Origin: a bacterium
GTDB taxonomy: Bacteria > Cyanobacteriota > Vampirovibrionia > Obscuribacterales > Obscuribacteraceae
DNA: 64,000 bases
NCBI GenBank assembly: GCA_016124935.1
Contig: WGMS01000022.1
Coordinates: forward strand, 74,647-138,646
Reading direction: 5' to 3'
Shown here: positions 53,305 to 60,742 of the stretch, piece after piece
How positions within the stretch are numbered: the first letter of the stretch is position 1
Layout of the letters: every line of letters starts with the position of its first letter
Position numbers and translations under genes: made by a program
The notes under the pieces: generated by a model
The model's input: the letters and a program-made list of their open reading frames with translations, nothing else
What the model was told of the DNA's origin: nothing
Databases searched by the model: none

Positions 53305-54857
53305 TCCAGACCTCCTTCACCGGTTGGCGAGGGCTCATCTTCGCTATCTACATAGTTCAGAATGCCTTCGGGAAGTTTGAGCCCGGCATTGATTATTTTT
53401 ATCTCTGCCTGAGGCCTGATCCCACAGGCGGTGTGACGTCCCGGGGGCTTGAAGGCGAAAACTTCCTGCATACTGATTACGCCTTCTTGCACTCCGGTGA
53501 CTTCGGTGATACTGACCACCCTTCTGGTACCGTCGGTGAGGCGCTTGATCTGGACGACCAGGTCGAAGGCGGCACCAATCTGTTCTCGAATGCTCTTCTG
53601 GCTCAATTCGACTCCGGACAAAAGCACGAGGGTCTCGAGCCGGCTGAGAGCATCTCTTGCCGAGTTGGCGTGGAGAGTTGTGAGAGAGCCTTCGTGACCG
53701 GTGTTCATGGCCTGGAGCATATCGAGCGCTTCGGGACCGCGAACCTCTCCCACCACGATTCGATCCGGACGCATTCTAAGAGCGTTCTTTACCAGCTCTC
53801 TTTGATTGATTGCTCCCTGCCCTTCTATATTTGCCGGTCTCGACTCCAGACGAATCACATGTCTTTGCTGCAAGCGAAGTTCGGCGGTATCTTCTATGGT
53901 GACGATTCTTTCGCGGTCGGAAATATGACTGGATAAAACATTGAGAAGGGTTGTCTTACCGGCCGAGGTCCCTCCTGAGATGAGGATATTGAGCCGGGCT
54001 TTGACGGCCAATTCGAGGAACTCCGACATCTCCCGAGAGAGAGCCCCTTTCTCCACCAGGTCATCGGCGCGGAAAGGTACCGGTCTGAATCTACGAATCG
54101 AGAGGGTCGGTCCGTCCAGGGCGAGCGGCGGAATGATGGCGTTCACCCGGGAGCCGTCCGGCAATCGGGCATCGACAATCGGTGAGGATTCGTCCACCCG
54201 TCTTCCCACCCTGGAGACAATCCGGTTGATGACATGGAGCAGATGGTTATCGTCCTTGAATCTGATATCGGTCTCTACAAGCTTGCCGTCCTGGTCTACC
54301 CAGACACTGTCGGCGCCGTTCACCAGTATGTCGTTGATGAGCGGATCGCCCAGAAGCGGCTCCAGAGGACCCAGACCTAGAGTTTCGTAGAGTACGTCCT
54401 GAGCCAGGCTCTCTCTCTCTTTCTGGGAGAGCGGCAGGCGTTCTTCTTCGACCAGAAGATGCACGGTCTCTTCAATGGCTTCCTCTACCGCATCGGAGCC
54501 TTCGAGCTGCATGAGAGCGTTGATGTCCAGATCTTCTATTAGTCTACTGTGGATAGAGCTTTTGATCGCCTGATAAGAACGAATAGCGTCGAGTTCGGCT
54601 TTGTTCTGGGTTTTCTTTCCGAAGACGCTCCCTGCTATGGAGCCGGCCAGGGACAATTTAGTCTTTGTCTGAGTCGCCGGAGCAGCTGCTTTGCTGTCGT
54701 CCAAAGAGTCTTTCAGGAGCGGCATCTTCTCCAGGCTCTCTTCTTGTCTTTCGACAGCCTCATCGACAAAGGGTTTTTCCGGAATAAACTGCTTCGCTGC
54801 CGCCATGTTGAGCGATGCAGTTTTCTTTTGCTTGAGCAATTCCCGTAATCTAGACAT
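53301..54857 (-). CDS. tadA: Tad pilus assembly ATPase TadA/CpaF
   Basis: A 518-residue type II/IV secretion ATPase that powers pilus assembly. The N-terminal ~90 residues are variable and polar. The core has LPDGSRVNAIIPPLALDGPTLSIRRF, Walker A GGTSAGKTTLLN (about residue 295), the Asp box EDTAELRL, Walker B DRIVVGEVRG and the His box GSLTTLHANS. Length is slightly above typical CpaF. It overlaps tadB by 4 bp and the ParA-like gene by 8 bp. Confidence 0.95.
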   Translation of the reverse strand: MSRLRELLKQKKTASLNMAAAKQFIPEKPFVDEAVERQEESLEKMPLLKDSLDDSKAAAPATQTKTKLSLAGSIAGSVFGKKTQNKAELDAIRSYQAIKSSIHSRLIEDLDINALMQLEGSDAVEEAIEETVHLLVEEERLPLSQKERESLAQDVLYETLGLGPLEPLLGDPLINDILVNGADSVWVDQDGKLVETDIRFKDDNHLLHVINRIVSRVGRRVDESSPIVDARLPDGSRVNAIIPPLALDGPTLSIRRFRPVPFRADDLVEKGALSREMSEFLELAVKARLNILISGGTSAGKTTLLNVLSSHISDRERIVTIEDTAELRLQQRHVIRLESRPANIEGQGAINQRELVKNALRMRPDRIVVGEVRGPEALDMLQAMNTGHEGSLTTLHANSARDALSRLETLVLLSGVELSQKSIREQIGAAFDLVVQIKRLTDGTRRVVSITEVTGVQEGVISMQEVFAFKPPGRHTACGIRPQAEIKIINAGLKLPEGILNYVDSEDEPSPTGEGGLE

Positions 54858-55797
54858 CGGATTCGCCCTCCGCCTTTATTCCTGTCCCCGCTTCGGGGCC
54901 GAGCCAGGCTTCGAACTCTTCGGCTATCTTGTAAATGGATTTGACATAGGCTTCTTTGCTGTGTGATACCACCAGAGGAGTGCCCTCCAGGCAGGATTGT
55001 TCGAGGGCGTTATAGGCGCTCGGTAGATACCAGTTTCTCTTCAGACCCAGAACCTTTGCTGCTTCCTGCTCCATCTGCTTGAGATTCTTGCCCGAGCGGT
55101 TGAAGGCTATGGCGATGTCATCTCTTGAATAGTCCAGATCGTTAAATACCGACAGCCAGCGCTTGGCACCGGATACGGAAGATATTGTCGGCTCGGTGAC
55201 AAGAATAATTCGATCACAGCGATCTAATAACGAAAGAAGATTCTGATCCAGCTGTTTGGGCAGGTCTAGGAAAATCAATTCTTTCAGCGACTGAATTCGC
55301 TCCAGGCAGTCCGGTAGGACAGAGAGCTCGGCGGCCAGGCTGGATGCCAGATCTAGCGGAGGAGTAATCACTTCCAGTGTATGTTTCTCGTATTTAATAC
55401 GCTCGCAGCACGCTGCCAGCACCTTTTCGTCCAGGCGACTCCTTCTTTCGATTAGATCGCAAAGATTGTATCTGGGGCTGAGGCCAAGAGTAAGGGCGAT
55501 ATCAGGCTGTTGCAGATTGCAGTCTATCAATACGGAATGTTTTCTCTTTTCTCCAAGAGCGCAGGTTAAATTGATGGCGAATATGGTGGCGCCTACTCCG
55601 CCTTTGGCTCCGATGATTCCAATCACCGGCGCTTTCGCCTGTTTGCTCTCCGTGTCTGACGAATGGAGGGTTTGCTCTTGGTCGACTTTTTGCGAATTGT
55701 CGATCTTCAGATCGGTGGCGCCACCAGTTACGATACCGGAGAAGAAGCGTTCTATAGAGGACAGGGGGCTTGATTTTGGTTTGATTGAACTGAACAT
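54850..55797 (-). CDS. tadZ: Tad pilus localisation ATPase TadZ/CpaE (ParA-like)
   Basis: A 315-residue MinD/ParA-type protein with deviant Walker A GAKGGVGATIFAINLT (about residues 63-78) and the switch region LIFLDLPKQLDQNLL. TadZ/CpaE places the pilus machine at the pole. Unlike many CpaE proteins it has no N-terminal receiver-like domain; the first ~55 residues are polar. It overlaps tadA by 8 bp. Confidence 0.85.
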   Translation of the reverse strand: MFSSIKPKSSPLSSIERFFSGIVTGGATDLKIDNSQKVDQEQTLHSSDTESKQAKAPVIGIIGAKGGVGATIFAINLTCALGEKRKHSVLIDCNLQQPDIALTLGLSPRYNLCDLIERRSRLDEKVLAACCERIKYEKHTLEVITPPLDLASSLAAELSVLPDCLERIQSLKELIFLDLPKQLDQNLLSLLDRCDRIILVTEPTISSVSGAKRWLSVFNDLDYSRDDIAIAFNRSGKNLKQMEQEAAKVLGLKRNWYLPSAYNALEQSCLEGTPLVVSHSKEAYVKSIYKIAEEFEAWLGPEAGTGIKAEGESDV

Positions 55798-55816
55798 ATC
55801 GTCTTTGCTTCCTCTT

Positions 55817-57193
55817 TCAGCTCCCGGTGGATCCGGCTGTTATCTTGTCCGGGAACGTGGGTGACAGGCTGGGCGCCAACACTATTCCCCTGGATCTTGC
55901 TCCGATCTGATCACCGAAGGCACCGGTGTTGCGGCCAGAAAAAGGAGCAACCGGAGCCGGCAGCAGGGAGCCGTCTACCGTTGGAACGCTTACCAGACTG
56001 TTTGTCGCCGAGGCGTTGCGAGCCAGGGCAGAGCCGCCTATCTCCATCTGGATCCGGAACTTTCCGGTAGTTGAATCTATGATTCTCACCAATCTGAATC
56101 GAGCAAAGCCGACAACTATGTTGTTGCCAGTGCCTATGACGGGGTTTCTCGCCAGCACCGGAATTATCTGGTATCTGCCGGTGGGAATGAGAGCAAGTTT
56201 CGCTTTTACCTGGGCTTCGAGTTCTTTGAACGAGGTCTCTTCCGGGTCGAAAACGCTGAGGCTGCTTCCCCGCTCGACCACGTAAGGGCTTATGGCCTGG
56301 ACCGAGGGTACGGAGCTGAAATAGTCTATCAACCGAATCAGTTCATTGACCGAGGCGTTGCCCTGGGCCTGACCATAGGCGTTGCTTGCGCTTCCCGAAG
56401 GGCTGAGGTTGATAAAAGCTCCCCTTATATGACCGGCAGCTGGCGGTGTCGCCGGTGGTGCTATGTTGGAAGCCAGGTCTACGGTATAGATTGTGGTGGT
56501 AGAGAGCGGTGAGGCAGCGGTGCTGAACTGCTCGTTACTTATGGCCAGCGGGAAAGCGGCAAAGCCGGCCAGGTCTGCGTCTCTTGCGGATAGGCTGCCT
56601 GTGACCGGAACGCCTTCGCCTATTCTGGAAGCCGGCTGGGAGATGACTTCGGTGGAGCGGTAGGTTTTGGCTGTGTCGGTGCCTGCCGGTGCTGGGAGTC
56701 CCTGCAGGTTATTGAAAGCGAAAATCGCCGGGACGAACATGAGCTTGATGGCATCACTCCCGTCGCGGCGCGCTTTGAGGCGAAAGAAACTTTCGCCCGA
56801 GTCACTGGGGTTTTCTATGAAAGAGTAGTCTTCGGAGGAGAAAGTAACAGGGCTCTCGAAAATTCCGGCATTTCCATCCGGTCCTGCCGGCGCCCGATTC
56901 CAGTGAGCACCACTTAGTTCGAAGAGTTTGTCCGTGACATTGGCCCGGGAGAAGCCGTTTTGAAGATCAGCTCCATAAGAATAAGCAGCCAGCGCCGCTG
57001 CCTCTACCCCGGACTGCAATTTGATGGCGGCATAGGCGGTGCGCATCAGATCGGCGGTAAAGGCGATGAAGGCCATCACCAGGGCGAGCATGAAAGCGAC
57101 CAGGGGTAAAATCGACCCCTGGCTGTCGCGTCTCTGTCGAGAGACTGACGAGTTATTGCTAATTCGCCGTGGAGCTCTGGTTGGGGAACTCAT
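55817..57193 (-). CDS. TadG-like Flp pilus-associated protein
   Basis: A 458-residue protein with the TadE/TadG N-terminal pattern: QGSILPLVAFMLALVMAFIAFTADLMR at about residues 25-51, a type IV-pilin-like hydrophobic helix, followed by VEAAALAAYSYGADL. The long remaining part is a mostly beta, extracytoplasmic domain. No VWA domain motif (DxSxS) is seen, unlike classical TadG. It overlaps the cpaB end by 35 bp and may have a later start. Confidence 0.8.
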   Translation of the reverse strand: MSSPTRAPRRISNNSSVSRQRRDSQGSILPLVAFMLALVMAFIAFTADLMRTAYAAIKLQSGVEAAALAAYSYGADLQNGFSRANVTDKLFELSGAHWNRAPAGPDGNAGIFESPVTFSSEDYSFIENPSDSGESFFRLKARRDGSDAIKLMFVPAIFAFNNLQGLPAPAGTDTAKTYRSTEVISQPASRIGEGVPVTGSLSARDADLAGFAAFPLAISNEQFSTAASPLSTTTIYTVDLASNIAPPATPPAAGHIRGAFINLSPSGSASNAYGQAQGNASVNELIRLIDYFSSVPSVQAISPYVVERGSSLSVFDPEETSFKELEAQVKAKLALIPTGRYQIIPVLARNPVIGTGNNIVVGFARFRLVRIIDSTTGKFRIQMEIGGSALARNASATNSLVSVPTVDGSLLPAPVAPFSGRNTGAFGDQIGARSRGIVLAPSLSPTFPDKITAGSTGS

Positions 57194-58148
57194 GAATCTC
57201 TTTCTTGCTTCCTGTGAATACTTCTACGACCCAACCCACCGAGTTTTTGACGGCGGCGGGCAGTTGTTGCAATTGAGGCGGAACCGGCGGCAGGTCCGGC
57301 AGAGAAAGAATCGGCTCTATAACCGGCGGTGGAGCAATCAGGCTGGTTCCGTTCTGTACCCCTGCTGTCGCCACTGCCGGATGAGCGCTCTCCGGCAAAA
57401 GGTCTTCTTCGCTTGCCCCATAGACTTTGGGGGTGTTGGTAGCAAGCCGGTTTCTTAAAATCAGTCTGGGAGTGCCGACCTGTTCGGCGTGGGTGATGAG
57501 TTCGGCTTGATCCGGGAGTACCGCCAGGGTGACTCGGTTCTGGTTACGCGAGTTTCTTGCTGCTCCATTGGAACTGAGCATATCGCGAGTGGCGGCCATC
57601 AGAACTTTTACGTTTTTGCAAATTGTTTTGGTGTATTTGCGGCCGTTCTTGGTGGAGGTGACCAGCACATCGACCCTGTCTCCGGGAAAGAGCTGGTGGT
57701 CCACCAGACCTTCTTCGGTGAGCTTTATGGTCAGGGCCCTTTCATGATTCTCTAGAGAATGGGAGAGAGTTTTATTGACCGGATGCAGATAGCCGTTTTC
57801 AATCGGATTTCTCTCGGGGATAAAAATGGTCGAGATTCGGCCTACTACCTGATTGGTTTTATCGAACATCGCCTGGTTGGCATATTCCTGGGGGATGTCG
57901 ATGTATCTGACATCGGCAAACCCGACTCGCATTCCGGGCTGGATGTCCCGGGCAGCTGCAACCACTTTGGCTCTAGGGATGTCCGGTGCAGCAGGCTTGG
58001 CGGTGAGCATTCGAACCAGTCCGACCACAACCAGAACGGCAAGCAGGATGCCTATCAGGGTGTTGGTGGAATTTCCGCCTCTGCCCTGACCTCCTCCGCT
58101 TTTGGCGGAGACTTTGGCATTTCTTTCGGTGCTGACTATTTGCGGCAT
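57159..58148 (-). CDS. cpaB: Flp pilus assembly protein CpaB
   Basis: A 329-residue periplasmic protein with one N-terminal membrane helix (about residues 30-48). The SAF domain follows (ARDIQPGMRVGFADVRYIDIP) and then the RcpC/CpaB domain (TIKLTEEGLVDHQLFPGDRVDVLVTSTKNG). CpaB normally works with the outer-membrane secretin CpaC/RcpA, which is not in the window. The C-terminal ~70 residues are Pro-rich. Confidence 0.9.
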   Translation of the reverse strand: MPQIVSTERNAKVSAKSGGGQGRGGNSTNTLIGILLAVLVVVGLVRMLTAKPAAPDIPRAKVVAAARDIQPGMRVGFADVRYIDIPQEYANQAMFDKTNQVVGRISTIFIPERNPIENGYLHPVNKTLSHSLENHERALTIKLTEEGLVDHQLFPGDRVDVLVTSTKNGRKYTKTICKNVKVLMAATRDMLSSNGAARNSRNQNRVTLAVLPDQAELITHAEQVGTPRLILRNRLATNTPKVYGASEEDLLPESAHPAVATAGVQNGTSLIAPPPVIEPILSLPDLPPVPPQLQQLPAAVKNSVGWVVEVFTGSKKEIHEFPNQSSTAN

Positions 58149-58176
58149 CGTTCCTTTTCCTTACCTGTTAATGTGA

Positions 58177-58794
58177 CTAGGGAAACTGTTGAAAGAGTTC
58201 GGGCATTGCCACGGTTCTCTCCGAGATCGGAAAGTTCAAGAAGCTTACCGGGGGTCCATCGGGACCGGTCCAGATATCTATAGAATTGCCGAATTCTGAG
58301 TCCCCCGGGCTGAATGGATTCTCCAGAAACCTGAAGGGGTATTCGATTCGGACCGCGATGGTTCCGGCAGGAATGGCATCTTCGGGATCGCTGCCCGCAT
58401 CCCAGGGCAAAACCCGTACCTTAGAGCCTGCCGGTAGGCTGCCCGTATTATGGGAGGACAGTAGTCTTGCTGAGCCCAGAGCTCCGGCCACTACCGAGTC
58501 CGGGTTGACCAGTTGACCATCCGGGGTGAATCCGACCACGAATTCCCGTACTGAAGGGTCAGAGAGGTTGGGCATGCGAGAGAGGGCCCTTGTGCCTTCC
58601 TGGGCTGCCAGGCTGAGGCTCTGTTTGACATAGAAGACCCGGCCGAAATACATGATCGCCACGATTATCAACAATATAAAAGGAATAGCCAGAGCGAACT
58701 CGACCATGGATTGACCCCGGTTTCGCCTCGAATTCGACTGCGAGGGGAAGTTTCGTTTTCTTCTTCTATATTTGGAGGATAGTCTTGGCATCAT
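58177..58794 (-). CDS. tadE: TadE-like minor pseudopilin
   Basis: A 205-residue pseudopilin. A basic N-terminus (KYRRRKRNF) leads to NRGQSMVEFALAIPFILLIIV, with the G|xxxxE prepilin-processing pattern at Gly27-Gln-Ser-Met-Val-Glu32 and a single membrane helix. Prepilin peptidase cleavage would occur after Gly27. The rest is a beta-rich extracytoplasmic domain. It lies downstream of the flp hairpin and 28 bp before cpaB. Confidence 0.85.
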   Translation of the reverse strand: MMPRLSSKYRRRKRNFPSQSNSRRNRGQSMVEFALAIPFILLIIVAIMYFGRVFYVKQSLSLAAQEGTRALSRMPNLSDPSVREFVVGFTPDGQLVNPDSVVAGALGSARLLSSHNTGSLPAGSKVRVLPWDAGSDPEDAIPAGTIAVRIEYPFRFLENPFSPGDSEFGNSIDIWTGPDGPPVSFLNFPISERTVAMPELFQQFP

Positions 58795-58860
58795 CTAATC
58801 ATATTAAAATGGAAACCGTTGTCGTTTTAATTGGCGTGGTTTTATCCATTTCTTAATAGA

Positions 58861-58889
58861 GCAGGGAGCGGCCCAGGCACGCTCCCCGC
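58861..58889 (-). terminator. strong hairpin between flp and the rest of the tad operon
   Basis: A 10-bp stem (GCGGGGAGCG/CGCTCCCTGC, one G-U) with a 9-nt loop lies 35 bp after the Flp pilin stop on the minus strand. Without a U-run it probably reduces read-through or protects the pilin mRNA, so that pilin is made in excess of the assembly proteins. Confidence 0.55.
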
Positions 58890-58923
58890 AATAAGTCGGT
58901 TCTGATTTCCGGTTGGTTTACAA

Positions 58924-59148
58924 TTAGTCGAGAACCCAGGGGGTGGCAGTCGCGTTGATAGTTCTGCCGGGGGTTGTGGACTTGGTGCCGCCATAGTTAA
59001 TAGCCTGTTCGACACTCCAGATCATGTCGCCGCAGATATGACCGAGGGAGCCCAGGGCTACCATACAGAGAGCAGCGACAGCGCCGATGCCGATTGCATA
59101 CTCGACCATGGATTGACCGCGATTATTTCTTCTGTTTCTTCTAGCCAT
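58924..59148 (-). CDS. flp: Flp pilin
   Basis: A 74-residue major pilin. NNRGQSMVEYAIGIGAVAALC gives the prepilin cleavage site after Gly10 with Glu at +5, then the hydrophobic helix (residues ~15-40). The mature pilin is about 64 residues with a short polar C-terminus containing Thr/Ser. Two Cys residues (21 and 33 of the helix region) are unusual for an Flp pilin. A purine-rich AGGAAGG lies about 16 nt upstream. It is the first gene of the tad operon. Confidence 0.88.
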   Translation of the reverse strand: MARRNRRNNRGQSMVEYAIGIGAVAALCMVALGSLGHICGDMIWSVEQAINYGGTKSTTPGRTINATATPWVLD

Positions 59149-59246
59149 GATTTTTTGATTGCCTTCCTTTAATTACTAGTTGCTCTGGTCTGTTTTTTTG
59201 CGCCGAATTTCGCAAACAATTACTAATCGGAATAGATTCGCTCACC

Positions 59247-59291
59247 GAGAATGATTCACATGGAGTTTGCCAGTCAATGCAAATCATTCTC
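59247..59291. promoter_or_regulatory. long inverted repeat in the flp promoter region
   Basis: Perfect 10-bp arms GAGAATGATT (59247-59256) and AATCATTCTC (59282-59291), 25 bp apart, flank TTGACT, a possible -35 on the minus strand. Each arm with its flank loosely resembles a Fur-type 7-1-7 site (TGAGAAT-G-ATTTGCA on the minus strand). A related AATCATTCTT is at 59315-59324. Confidence 0.45.
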
Positions 59292-59424
59292 AGTAACGAA
59301 CATGGATAGATTACAATCATTCTTGTCCGGACGTCAACCGGATGGGACTAATGTTAACTAATTTGTCAGCAGGACGGGCACCGGAATGTAACCAGGGCTT
59401 CTCTGGCTCAGGAAGATACAAGGG

Positions 59425-59468
59425 ATAGCCGCGGAGGCGCCAGGCGGAGTTCCGCAAAGTCGGGCTAT
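59425..59468. other. foldable element in the flp upstream region
   Basis: ATAGCC (59425-59430) pairs with GGCTAT (59463-59468) and, inside it, GCGGA (59431-59435) with TCCGC (59451-59455), leaving a 7-nt bulge on one side. This may be a structured RNA or leader; no known riboswitch core is recognised. Confidence 0.3.
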
Positions 59469-59493
59469 ACATATAATGATTGTTCTTGTGAAT

Positions 59494-59523
59494 GCAATTA
59501 ATCGCAGTTAGTTGCAATTAATT
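59494..59523. repeat. three tandem 10-bp repeats
   Basis: GCAATTAATC, GCAGTTAGTT and GCAATTAATT follow each other at exact 10-bp period, placing the units on the same face of the helix. The last unit forms the 12-bp palindrome GCAATTAATTGC (59514-59525). They lie just beyond the glycosyltransferase stop. Confidence 0.6.
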
Positions 59524-59532
59524 GCGCAAAAG

Positions 59533-60582
59533 TTATTTGAGAGCGATTTCGGCTTCTGCCTTTTTCTCCCGAACCTGTTTGTGCAATCTCTCTCTTGCCC
59601 GGGCCAGGTCGTTTTCTGATTCGACAATAATCGCCTCCATGTAACTGTGAGGCACTCGTCTTTTCTTGTTAATCTCCTGCCGTTTTTTGAGCATGTTCGG
59701 CAGCATCGTAAGAGCTTTAAAAGTTCCTTTGAGCCAGGGAAGGAGCTTGCGGCTCTGTCTGACCACGACATAAAGATAGGCAGCCTGCCAGAAGAGAATA
59801 TGGGGGAGGAATTTGACTAACAAAGGGGCTGGAATATTTTTGACTATGGTGTTTATGTTGTTCTGGGCCGAGAGGCTGACGACCAGATCGGAATAGCCAC
59901 TACCAGTAGTGCCGCAACCGAGATGATAGATTTTCGCAGTCGGCACATAAAGGCATTTGTATCCCGCACTCTGTGCCCTGAGTGCCATATCCACATCTTC
60001 TAAATAAGCGAAATAGTCATCGTCGAAAAGTCCTATATCATCGAAGAGGGTGCGGCGATACATGGCTGCTCCGCCGCAGGCTCCGAGAATGAATCTCTCC
60101 TGGTCGAATAGACCGGTATCTTTCTCTCCGTGACCGATTCTGCCCGGCAATCCACCCCGTCGGTAGCCGTCGCCTACTCCATCGAGCAATTCGGGATCTT
60201 CATAGCCGAGCATTTTGCATCCCACCGAGCCCAGTTCCGGTCTTCTATCGAGGACCGCCACCAGCTCTTTTACCCAGTCGGGATCGACTATGGTGTCATT
60301 ATTAATCAGGGCGATATACTCGCCCTGGGCTTTACGAATTCCGGCATTTACCGCCGGAGCGAAACCGGTGTTCACATCGAAGCAGATCAGTTTGACATCG
60401 GGATAGGACTCTTTCAAGAATTCTACCGAGCCGTCTTTGGAGCCGTTGTCCACTATCCAGGTCTCGACTTTCTCGTAGGTCTGTTTTGCTATCGAATCGA
60501 GGCAGCCGGCCAGAAATCGTTTTCCGTTCCAGTTCGGTATAACGATTGAAACCAGCTTCTTTTCCTGTTTGTCTTGGCTCAC
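59533..60582 (-). CDS. family 2 glycosyltransferase
   Basis: A 349-residue GT2 enzyme of the rhamnosyltransferase-like group. VSIVIPNWNG opens the GT-A fold at residue ~11, DNGSKDGS and the metal-binding NNDT (DXD-like) follow, and YLEDVDMALRAQSAGY carries the ED-type catalytic region. A hydrophobic stretch near residues 262-282 and a charged coiled-coil tail (ENDLARARERLHKQVREKKAEAE) complete it. It probably adds a sugar to a surface polysaccharide. It is divergent from the GT4 gene. Confidence 0.88.
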   Translation of the reverse strand: MSQDKQEKKLVSIVIPNWNGKRFLAGCLDSIAKQTYEKVETWIVDNGSKDGSVEFLKESYPDVKLICFDVNTGFAPAVNAGIRKAQGEYIALINNDTIVDPDWVKELVAVLDRRPELGSVGCKMLGYEDPELLDGVGDGYRRGGLPGRIGHGEKDTGLFDQERFILGACGGAAMYRRTLFDDIGLFDDDYFAYLEDVDMALRAQSAGYKCLYVPTAKIYHLGCGTTGSGYSDLVVSLSAQNNINTIVKNIPAPLLVKFLPHILFWQAAYLYVVVRQSRKLLPWLKGTFKALTMLPNMLKKRQEINKKRRVPHSYMEAIIVESENDLARARERLHKQVREKKAEAEIALK

Positions 60583-60742
60583 GGTTCAAATTCTTTCCTG
60601 TTGAAAACAGTCCATATTGTAAGCGAAATGCAATTTCAAACAAATCGATTTGGCAGGCAGTATATAATTTCGACACACAAAGATTCAGGCAAGTTGGTCT
60701 TGTCCATTGGATTTCTGGATTCGGATGAGAAAAGGATCATTC

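Larger units (their letters stand above)
59149..59532. other. 384-bp intergenic region upstream of flp
   Basis: No convincing gene lies here. It contains, from flp outward, two poly-T runs, the inverted repeat at 59247-59291, a foldable segment at 59425-59468 and three 10-bp repeats at 59494-59523 beside the glycosyltransferase stop. It must hold the flp promoter on the minus strand; TTGACT at 59272-59277 is a candidate -35. A 66-codon frame at 59317-59517 has no recognised content. Confidence 0.6.

Noticed and set aside
59317..59517. 66-codon minus-strand frame between the glycosyltransferase and flp
   Set aside because: No ribosome site near the start, no recognised family, and it overlaps foldable noncoding sequence. 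Treated as noncoding.
59149..59532. Cyclic-di-GMP (GEMM) riboswitch before the pilin operon
   Set aside because: Neither strand shows the conserved GEMM core sequences, so only a generic structured region is reported.
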